In this document: positions 9,967 to 17,620 of the stretch, one piece after another
Position numbering within the stretch: the first letter of the stretch is position 1
Layout: each line of letters starts with the position of its first letter
Assembly (NCBI GenBank): GCA_024403455.1
Contig: JAKSRR010000001.1
Location: 107,646 to 171,645, forward strand
Direction: 5' to 3'
DNA: 64,000 nucleotides
From: Lachnospiraceae bacterium
Lineage (GTDB): Bacteria; Bacillota; Clostridia; Lachnospirales; Lachnospiraceae
The notes under the pieces: generated by a model
Database searches by the model: none
Seen by the model: only the letters and a program-made list of their open reading frames with translations
Told to the model about the DNA's origin: nothing
Position numbers and translations under genes: made by a program

Positions 9967-10895
9967 GCTTTTAGTTTCACCTCATTATTGTCGATTTCAA
10001 ACAGTTCCGGGAATGATGCAAGGAAATTCACAAATTTGCTGTATCCAAAACGTTTCGCAGAGAATCTCGCATTCCACTCCTTTAATCCTTCATTAAGAAC
10101 AGCCATATTGTTAATATAACCATCATGCTCTTTTAGAATGCGAATAATCTCCTCTAAAACGTCCTCCTTGCTAAGGGTTTCCCGCACTACAGATACTAAC
10201 GTTGTGGAGTTCTTCTTTGACAGGGAAATATTTTCCATCTTATCTTCTAAGAGCGTAGACAATTTTGTACAGCCATAGTTTCTAACATCAAAGTCATTGA
10301 ACTTATTGGCAAGTTTAGATCCAACCTCCCCAATATATGTATCTTTTCCTTTGTTGTCATTTTCTTCAATAATCTTGTATACAGCTTTCTTAATCTCTTT
10401 TATATCTGTAATTTTAAGAGATTCCTTACTGGGACTCTTGGTATTCTCTGTGTCTCCGTAAATAACTTCCAAAAGTTTAAAGCTATTGCACGCACTACGA
10501 AAAGCCTGTGGTGTCTTTCCCTCACCAAAGCCAATCACATGCTTACCAGCTTCTCTGAGTCTTGCTGCCAATCTTGTAAAATCGCTGTCACTGCTTACCA
10601 AGCAGAAGCCATCCACATCACCTGTATACAAAATATCCATGGCATCAATAATCATGGCAGAATCCGTAGCATTCTTTCCCGTGGTATAGCTATACTGCTG
10701 TACCGGCATAACAGAATGCTCTAAAATTACTTTCTTCCAGCTATCACGATTGCTACCGGTCCAGTCACTATATATTCTTTTATAAGTTGCCTCTCCCAAG
10801 TCCGCAATTTCTTCCAAAATTGCTTTTAAATACTTTGGGGCAACATTGTCTCCATCAATCAACACTGCATATTTCATTACTGCACTTGCGCTCAT
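9963..10895 (-). CDS. NYN (PIN-like) domain protein with two LOTUS/OST-HTH domains
   Basis: A 310-residue predicted RNA-processing protein. Residues about 8-145 form a NYN domain of the PIN nuclease superfamily, with the acidic residues in AVLIDGDNVAPKY and LVSSDSDFTRLAARLREAGK. The rest contains two winged-helix LOTUS/OST-HTH segments (about 160-215 and 240-305), the second ending RFGYSKFVNFLASFPELFEI. LOTUS domains bind RNA, and NYN-LOTUS proteins are thought to act on RNA, but substrates are unknown for bacterial members. The start is supported by GAGGAG seven bases upstream. The gene leads the trk operon and overlaps trkA by 4 bases. Confidence 0.86.
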   Translation of the reverse strand: MSASAVMKYAVLIDGDNVAPKYLKAILEEIADLGEATYKRIYSDWTGSNRDSWKKVILEHSVMPVQQYSYTTGKNATDSAMIIDAMDILYTGDVDGFCLVSSDSDFTRLAARLREAGKHVIGFGEGKTPQAFRSACNSFKLLEVIYGDTENTKSPSKESLKITDIKEIKKAVYKIIEENDNKGKDTYIGEVGSKLANKFNDFDVRNYGCTKLSTLLEDKMENISLSKKNSTTLVSVVRETLSKEDVLEEIIRILKEHDGYINNMAVLNEGLKEWNARFSAKRFGYSKFVNFLASFPELFEIDNNEVKLKA

Positions 10896-10957
10896 GAGTT
10901 TTCTCCTCGCCTAGGCAATAGGAATCATCATCCAAAATCCACAGATATACATAGTAA

Positions 10958-10986
10958 ATTATACCATATATAGGACAGTATCAAAA
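10958..10986 (-). promoter_or_regulatory. Probable sigma-A promoter for the NYN-trkA-trkH operon
   Basis: On the minus strand the spacer holds TATAAT (10958-10963) preceded by TGG, which makes an extended -10 (TGGTATAAT). A weak -35 TTTTGA lies 17 bases further upstream (10981-10986). An alternative -35, TTGATA, would have only 15 bases of spacing. The site is about 60 bases upstream of the NYN start. The preceding gene ends at 11020, so the whole 124-base spacer serves as leader and promoter. Confidence 0.55.
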
Positions 10987-11019
10987 AATGCGTCCTAAAC
11001 CATTCCTATAAAGGTTATT

Positions 11020-12183
11020 CTATTTAGGGATATATAAAAATTTATAGATATGGTCTACGATGGCCCTAACTCCTTTTTCTGTTAGTCCGGTACCGTCTTC
11101 CGTTAAAAATCCTTCGTAATTATCACAGTTAAATCCTGCGCCGAAATAATTATCCACGAAACAACTATTGGTAGCAGACGTTGCAGCCCCCATACCACCG
11201 ATATAGTCTCCAAGAGTCCCCCCAAGATTCTTCTGCAAGTCAGCGCCAATCATACCATCTTCACTTTCTACAAAGAAAAAATTAGGGGAAGAAACAACAA
11301 TCTGCTTCTCTGGATATCTTGCCTTTAATATTTTAATTGCATTATAAAGTGCACCATCCACTCCCGTTGCTGTGCCATAAGGCGTCTCTTCTGTTGCAAA
11401 TCCATCCAATGTTGGCCTGTTCTGCAAAAAGTCATATGTTCCATACGCAATAAGAATAGTATCTATAGATTCCATGTCTAGGCTTTTTAGCTTTTCTATG
11501 TAAGCAGTGTATATTTCTGAATCCTTCATATACGTAGCTGCTTCTTCTTGCATGGCATAATTGGGTACCTCTGCAATAGCCATAGAATACACAATACCAT
11601 AAAGAGCAAACGCATCTGTAGGATCATCAAGGGAGTAATTAACATTTTTAAAGGAAAGGGCTGTATCTGGAAGCGATAATGATATGACATTGGCTCCTGT
11701 CTTGTCTTTTAATTGCCCCGCAATTCCCTTCTTCTCATCTTCCCCATATATACTGCAGTCTCCCAAAATTAGTATATCCCAGCTTCCATCATAGCAATAT
11801 CCGTCTACGCGTGTAGGATCAAAGTACTCAACATAATCCATACTCTCTGTAGTATAGTCCTCCGTTAAGCTATCTGGGTCTATCACTAATTTTTTCCCCT
11901 TCTGCCATTTCATAACACGCAAAAATCCCATTACAATGAGCACCACCACAACCAGCGCAATAACTAACTGGGCGATTTTCAGCTTGCTATGCTTCTTTTT
12001 AGGCTCTTCTGTTTCTATTTCTTCATACTCGTCTTCTGTATTTTCTTCTTCCATAGCATCTTCATCTACTGAAAGATCCACGAAAACCAAATCATCCTGC
12101 GGCTCGGACGCTTCCTCATATTCTTCGTAGGGTTCATATTCTTCATAGGAATCCACTAAGTCTTCTTCATACTTTTTCTTCAT
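11020..12183 (-). CDS. Membrane-anchored SGNH/GDSL-like protein with acidic N-terminus
   Basis: About 387 residues. The first 65 are strongly acidic and rich in Glu, Asp and Tyr, followed by a basic patch (EPKKKHSK) and one membrane segment (about residues 72-91). The extracellular part resembles an SGNH hydrolase: a block I-like strand ILILGDCSIYG near residue 142, a block III-like IAYGTYDF near 248 and a C-terminal helix GLTEKGVRAIVDHI. The canonical GDS order and the C-terminal catalytic His are not clear, so it may be a degenerate or divergent member. The start at 12183 (MKKKYEED) is preferred over 12189 because GGGAGG lies 8 bases upstream of it. It follows murD by 20 bases. Confidence 0.62.
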   Translation of the reverse strand: MKKKYEEDLVDSYEEYEPYEEYEEASEPQDDLVFVDLSVDEDAMEEENTEDEYEEIETEEPKKKHSKLKIAQLVIALVVVVLIVMGFLRVMKWQKGKKLVIDPDSLTEDYTTESMDYVEYFDPTRVDGYCYDGSWDILILGDCSIYGEDEKKGIAGQLKDKTGANVISLSLPDTALSFKNVNYSLDDPTDAFALYGIVYSMAIAEVPNYAMQEEAATYMKDSEIYTAYIEKLKSLDMESIDTILIAYGTYDFLQNRPTLDGFATEETPYGTATGVDGALYNAIKILKARYPEKQIVVSSPNFFFVESEDGMIGADLQKNLGGTLGDYIGGMGAATSATNSCFVDNYFGAGFNCDNYEGFLTEDGTGLTEKGVRAIVDHIYKFLYIPK

Positions 12184-12203
12184 AGACATTGCCTCCCAGA
12201 GTT

Positions 12204-13430
12204 CTAATCATTTGCTCTGACAAGTTCTTTAAACACCTCGCCGCGTTCTTCAAAGTTTTTAAAATATCCATAGGATGCAGCCGCAGGTGATAACACCACA
12301 GCCCCCTCTTTGGTAATCTCTTTTGCAACTTTGACCGCCTCTCGCAAATCAGCAACAAGCCAAACATTTTCTTTTTCAGCCAAGCTTTCGTAGATTCTTT
12401 TCCCAGTTTCATACATCAGAACAAAACGTAAATCCTGTCGCTGCTGTATAAAAGTTACCAACAGGCTATAGTCAATTCCTCGATCCATGCCGCCCACTAG
12501 AAAAGTACCTGCATCTGGAATACTCTCTGATGCCTGAATGGTTGCCTGTGGAATGGTCGAAATAGAATCATCATAATACTTCACGCCATCCACCGTCGTA
12601 AAATATTGCAGTCTGTGGGGCAGCCCCTCAAAAGATTCTATACTTTCTCTGGCAGCCGTCAGATTGGTTCCTTCCACTAATGCCGCTGCCTTAAATACAA
12701 ACTCTGCATTCAGCTTATTGTGCTCTCCTGGAATAGATAGTTGATAATTCCTGGAAGGTTTCTGCAGTTTAATTACAATTGCCTCCGTAGAAAGTTCTGG
12801 GACATTCTCGCCTACTAGCAAGTAATCCCCCGGGACCTGTGCTGTGGCAATATGACTTTTTGCTGCAAAATAATGTTCCATATCACCGTAGTAATCTAAA
12901 TGCTCCTCAAATAGATTTAAAAAGATACTGATATGCGGTGCTCTTGTAATGTGCAACAGCTGGTGACAGGATAATTCAAAAACAATACGATTTTCTGACT
13001 TAATATCTGCTGCATAATCAAAACAAGGCAAACCAATATTCCCAAGAAGAATTGCATCTCCTTCATAACATTCATGAAGCACCTTATACAGCATAGAGGC
13101 AGTAGTACTTTTTCCTTTGGTTCCCGTAACACCTATCGTCTGATGACCAAACGCATTCAAAAACAGTTCTGTCTGGGAAGTAAACTTTTCTCTGCGTTCT
13201 AGCATAACAATTCCAGGACTCTTCATAATGACATCATAAGCATTCGTGTCAATATCTTCTACTTTTCCCTCAAAAACATCTACTGTTTCTGGCATACAGT
13301 GATTCTTCAAGAAGTTTTCTGTAGACTTCCCCTCCCTACCGTAGCCAAAAATCAATACTCTTTTTCCGCGAAAAGTCTCCTGTAAATAGGCAAGTCCCGT
13401 ATTCGTTGTTTCCATCATTCGCTGATCCAT
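12204..13430 (-). CDS. murD: UDP-N-acetylmuramoylalanine--D-glutamate ligase (MurD)
   Basis: A 408-residue Mur ligase. It adds D-glutamate to UDP-MurNAc-L-Ala in the cytoplasm during peptidoglycan precursor synthesis. Visible features are the N-terminal Rossmann-like domain (RVLIFGYGREGKST), the ATP-binding P-loop TGTKGKSTTAS near residue 102, the central motif FLNLFEEHLDYYGDMEHYFAAK near 189 and the C-terminal domain with SPAAASYGYFKNFEERGEVF, where the usual SPACAS is SPAAAS. It is slightly shorter than typical MurD (about 440). It is followed by the SGNH-like membrane protein and is not within a large mur/fts cluster. An extended -10 element lies upstream. Confidence 0.87.
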   Translation of the reverse strand: MDQRMMETTNTGLAYLQETFRGKRVLIFGYGREGKSTENFLKNHCMPETVDVFEGKVEDIDTNAYDVIMKSPGIVMLERREKFTSQTELFLNAFGHQTIGVTGTKGKSTTASMLYKVLHECYEGDAILLGNIGLPCFDYAADIKSENRIVFELSCHQLLHITRAPHISIFLNLFEEHLDYYGDMEHYFAAKSHIATAQVPGDYLLVGENVPELSTEAIVIKLQKPSRNYQLSIPGEHNKLNAEFVFKAAALVEGTNLTAARESIESFEGLPHRLQYFTTVDGVKYYDDSISTIPQATIQASESIPDAGTFLVGGMDRGIDYSLLVTFIQQRQDLRFVLMYETGKRIYESLAEKENVWLVADLREAVKVAKEITKEGAVVLSPAAASYGYFKNFEERGEVFKELVRAND

Positions 13431-13491
13431 ATTATTCTCTGCTTTACTTACAATTTAGAGCATTCCATAAAACGCCCAATATACCATGATT

Positions 13492-13500
13492 ATTATACCA
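13492..13500 (-). promoter_or_regulatory. Extended -10 promoter element upstream of murD
   Basis: The minus strand reads TGGTATAAT (-10 at 13492-13497), 62 bases before the murD start. No good -35 is visible at 17 bases, which is acceptable for an extended -10 promoter. The same TGGTATAAT string also precedes the NYN gene, pflA and gdpP in this window. Confidence 0.45.
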
Positions 13501-13540
13501 TATTATGTAAACAAACTCTCTTTTGCGACAATGTTTTTTC

Positions 13541-13575
13541 ACAAAAAAAGCCCCAGGAAAACCTGGGGCTTTTCA
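13541..13575 (-). terminator. Rho-independent terminator after gdhA
   Basis: A perfect stem AAGCCCCAGG / CCTGGGGCTT with an AAAA loop is followed, on the minus strand, by seven T residues. It lies 18 bases past the gdhA stop codon and ends the nfn-gdhA region transcript. Confidence 0.9.
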
Positions 13576-13592
13576 TACTTAATTAGTTCTAA

Positions 13593-14966
<1,374 letters not shown>

Positions 14967-14978
14967 TCATGGATACAC

Positions 14979-15046
14979 TTCCCTATCGGGAAAAATTAAT
15001 TATTAGCGCCAGCGGCGTTGTTTATTATATACGCCGCTAGAGGCGT
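14979..15046 (-). promoter_or_regulatory. Hairpin-rich leader between nfnB and gdhA
   Basis: Two inverted repeats occupy the 104-base spacer. The larger (about 15006-15046) pairs AGCGGCGT with ACGCCGCT around an AT-rich 12-base loop, with further outer CGCC/GGCG pairing. The smaller (14979-14992) is TTCCC-TATC-GGGAA, about 30 bases before the gdhA start. Only a short T stretch follows the large stem, so it could be a weak terminator or attenuator letting gdhA be expressed separately from nfnBA. No clear -10/-35 pair was seen. Confidence 0.4.
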
Positions 15047-15055
15047 TTATAATCT

Positions 15056-16453
15056 TTATTTCTGGCTTAAGAATTCGTGAATACCCTTTGCGCCTGCTTT
15101 TCCTGCACCCATTGCAAGAATTACAGTTGCTGCGCCTGTAACGGCATCACCACCAGCATATACAGCAGCCTTGCTAGTCTGTCCATTGGACTCCTCAGCA
15201 ACGATACATTTACGCTTGTTAATCTCAAGACCCTTTGTGGTAGAAGAAATGAGAGGGTTAGGGCTGGTACCAAGAGACATGATGACTGCATCAACATCAA
15301 TGACAAACTCACTACCAGGAACTTCTACAGGACTTCTTCTGCCGGAAGCATCAGGCTCACCAAGTTCCATCTTAATGCACTTAATGCCATTTACCCAACC
15401 CTTATCATCGGTAAGAATCTCAACAGGATTGGTTAATAAATCGAAGATAATTCCTTCTTCTTTTGCATGATGAACTTCTTCCACACGAGCAGGAAGTTCT
15501 TCTTCACTACGACGATATACGATATGGGTTTCTGCGCCAAGACGAAGTGCTGTTCTTGCCGCATCCATTGCTACGTTACCACCACCAACGACAGCAACCT
15601 TCTTTGCACGCATGATAGGCGTGGTAGAATTCTCATCAAATGCCTTCATTAGATTGCTTCTGGTTAAGTATTCATTTGCAGAGAATACACCATTTGCATT
15701 CTCGCCGGGAATTCCCATGAACTTAGGAAGGCCTGCGCCAGAGCCAATAAATACAGCATCAAAACCTTCTTCTGTAAGAAGCTCATCAATAGATAAACTC
15801 TTTCCAATGATAACGTCAGTTTCAATCTTAACGCCAAGGCTCTTAACGTTCTCGATTTCCTTTGCAACTACTCTTTCCTTAGGAAGACGGAACTCAGGAA
15901 TACCGTATACAAGTACACCACCAGCCTTGTGAAGTGCTTCGAAAATTGTTACATCATAACCAAGTTTTGCAAGATCTCCTGCGCAAGTAAGACCTGCAGG
16001 GCCAGAACCAATTACTGCAACCTTCTTACCATTCTTTTCAGAGGGAGCTTCAGGCTTAATGCCCATTTCTCTTGCTGTATCAGCAACATATCTCTCTAAT
16101 TTACCAATGGAGATTGCTTCTCCTTTGATACCACGAATACACTTTCCTTCACACTGACTTTCCTGAGGGCAAACACGTCCACATACTGCAGGAAGCGCAG
16201 ATGATTCAGAAATAATCTTATATGCCGCCTCAACGTTGCCTTCCTTCACTTCCTTTACGAAGCCAGGAATGTTGATTCCAACAGGGCAGCCCTTGATACA
16301 CATAGCTCGATCAACGGGGCAACCGATACAACGGCTTGCTTCTGCCTCTGCCTCTTCTTTATTGTAACCTTTACATACTTCTTCAAAGTTCGTAGCACGA
16401 ACAGCGGGTTCCTGCTCACGAACGGGAATTTTCTTTAATACATCAACTTCCAT
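15056..16453 (-). CDS. nfnB: NADH-dependent ferredoxin:NADP+ oxidoreductase, large subunit (NfnB)
   Basis: A 465-residue iron-sulfur flavoprotein. The N-terminal domain has the cysteine motifs CIGCPVDRAMCIKGCPVG (near residue 42) and CPQESQCEGKC (near 95) for two [4Fe-4S] clusters. VIGSGPAGLTCAGDLAKLG near 149 binds FAD and VVGGGNVAMDAARTALRLG near 284 binds NADPH. Together with NfnA it forms the electron-bifurcating transhydrogenase linking NADH, NADPH and ferredoxin. The same fold serves as the small subunit of glutamate synthase (GltD), but no large gltB-type subunit is present and the partner gene is NfnA-like. GGAG lies 7 bases before the start. The spacing to nfnA is 25 bases. Confidence 0.9.
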   Translation of the reverse strand: MEVDVLKKIPVREQEPAVRATNFEEVCKGYNKEEAEAEASRCIGCPVDRAMCIKGCPVGINIPGFVKEVKEGNVEAAYKIISESSALPAVCGRVCPQESQCEGKCIRGIKGEAISIGKLERYVADTAREMGIKPEAPSEKNGKKVAVIGSGPAGLTCAGDLAKLGYDVTIFEALHKAGGVLVYGIPEFRLPKERVVAKEIENVKSLGVKIETDVIIGKSLSIDELLTEEGFDAVFIGSGAGLPKFMGIPGENANGVFSANEYLTRSNLMKAFDENSTTPIMRAKKVAVVGGGNVAMDAARTALRLGAETHIVYRRSEEELPARVEEVHHAKEEGIIFDLLTNPVEILTDDKGWVNGIKCIKMELGEPDASGRRSPVEVPGSEFVIDVDAVIMSLGTSPNPLISSTTKGLEINKRKCIVAEESNGQTSKAAVYAGGDAVTGAATVILAMGAGKAGAKGIHEFLSQK

Positions 16454-16478
16454 TTTATATCTCCATTCTGAATTCTAC

Positions 16479-17360
16479 TTATTCGCAGTGACCACAGCCG
16501 CCATGATGGGTATCGCCTTCTTCAAGGGCAAGCATTGCTCTACCTTCAGCGGTCTTATATAACTGCTGACGACGCATTGCTTCATCGAAGTTTACCTTGT
16601 GTCCATCGAATTCAGGACCATCTACGCATGCAAATTTCACTTCGTCACCTACCGTTAAACGGCAAGCACCACACATACCAGTACCATCTACCATAATAGG
16701 GTTCATACTAACAATGGTAGGGATACCAAGTTCCTTCGTGGTAAGGCAGCAGAACTTCATCATGATCATAGGGCCAATGGCAACGCACACATCGTACTGT
16801 TTGCCTTCTTCCTTTACAAGATCAGTAATGCACTTTGTTACCATACCGCTTCTTCCGTAGGAGCCATCATCTGTAGTGATGTAGAGATTCTCTGCAACAG
16901 CCTTCATCTCCTCTTCCAGAATCAGAATGTCTTTTGTTTTAGCACCAACGATTACATCACTGGGAACACCCTGTTCCCTTAACCACTTAACCTGAGGATA
17001 TACCGGTGCAGTACCTACACCACCAGCGATGAATACGATTTTCTTCTTCTTTAACTCTTCAATATCTTCTTCGCAGAATTCAGAAGGACGACCAAGAGGA
17101 CCAACAAAATCTGCAAAGCTATCTCCAGCTTTCATACCGCTCATAATCTTGGTACCAGCCCCAACGATTTGAAATACGATGGTGATGGTTCCCTTCGCAC
17201 GGTCATAATCGCAAATTGTTAAGGGAATTCTTTCAGACTCGTCATCGGTACGAACGATAACGAACTGGCCGGGTAAGCAATTTTTTGCTACACGGGGAGC
17301 TTCAACAACCATACGAAAGATGTTCGCTGTAAGCTCGGATGATTCTAGAATCTTGAACAT
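16479..17360 (-). CDS. nfnA: NADH-dependent ferredoxin:NADP+ oxidoreductase, small subunit (NfnA)
   Basis: A 293-residue FAD- and [2Fe-2S]-containing subunit of the dihydroorotate dehydrogenase electron-transfer (PyrK-like) family. RIPLTICDYD near residue 49 is the flavin-binding RxxS/T-type motif and FIAGGVGTAPVYPQV near 105 is the NAD-binding loop. VDGTGMCGACRLTVGDEVKFAC near 221 gives three Cys plus an upstream Asp, the Asp/3Cys ligand set reported for NfnA in Thermotoga. The C-terminus ends in an extra CGHC. The start at 17360 is chosen over 17378 because AGGAG lies 9 bases upstream. It is the first gene of the nfnA-nfnB-gdhA series and has its own promoter. Confidence 0.9.
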   Translation of the reverse strand: MFKILESSELTANIFRMVVEAPRVAKNCLPGQFVIVRTDDESERIPLTICDYDRAKGTITIVFQIVGAGTKIMSGMKAGDSFADFVGPLGRPSEFCEEDIEELKKKKIVFIAGGVGTAPVYPQVKWLREQGVPSDVIVGAKTKDILILEEEMKAVAENLYITTDDGSYGRSGMVTKCITDLVKEEGKQYDVCVAIGPMIMMKFCCLTTKELGIPTIVSMNPIMVDGTGMCGACRLTVGDEVKFACVDGPEFDGHKVNFDEAMRRQQLYKTAEGRAMLALEEGDTHHGGCGHCE

Positions 17361-17427
17361 TTCTTTTCTCCTATACATATGTATCTTTTTTGAGAAATAA
17401 GTGTAATACTACTTAATTCCACTCTTA

Positions 17428-17456
17428 AGTATATCGTTTCCATCCATTTTTCTCAA
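17428..17456 (-). promoter_or_regulatory. Sigma-A promoter for nfnA-nfnB
   Basis: On the minus strand TTGAGA (17451-17456) and TATACT (17428-17433) are separated by exactly 17 bases, about 70 bases upstream of the nfnA start. The leader is AT-rich and ends in AGGAGAAAAGAA before ATG. Confidence 0.7.
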
Positions 17457-17474
17457 TGGACCACTTTTTTCTCT

Positions 17475-17505
17475 GGCAAAACCCTTTATTTAAGGGACTT
17501 TTGCC
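17475..17505. repeat. Inverted repeat upstream of the nfn promoter
   Basis: GGCAAAA-CCCTT and AAGGG-AC-TTTTGCC flank a TATTT loop, giving a 12-bp stem with a two-base bulge. It lies about 20 bases upstream of the nfnA -35 box. No T-run follows on the minus strand, so it is more likely a regulator site or part of an untranslated spacer than a terminator. Confidence 0.45.
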
Positions 17506-17553
17506 GGCGCGCGATATTATAGTAGCATGTAATAATATTCCCAGACAAGAAAA

Positions 17554-17592
17554 GCATAAACTTGGTACCAAGATTTGGTACCAAGTTTATGC
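17554..17592. repeat. Perfect 18-bp inverted repeat built from two TTGGTACCAA palindromes
   Basis: GCATAAACTTGGTACCAA, a GAT spacer and its exact reverse complement. Each arm also contains TTGGTACCAA, which is itself a palindrome, so the site reads as two nested dyads. It begins 28 bases past the stop of the ABC permease gene. On the minus strand it is followed by TTTTCTTGT, so it can act as a terminator for the long operon. The double-palindrome form also looks like a repressor operator, and sequence alone does not decide. Confidence 0.6.
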
Positions 17593-17620
17593 CCTATTTT
17601 TAAGACTTTGCCCTCATAAG

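Noticed and set aside
15056-16453. Glutamate synthase small subunit (GltD)
   Set aside because: No large glutamate synthase subunit is near. The partner is an NfnA-type subunit with the Asp/3Cys [2Fe-2S] motif, so NfnB is favoured.
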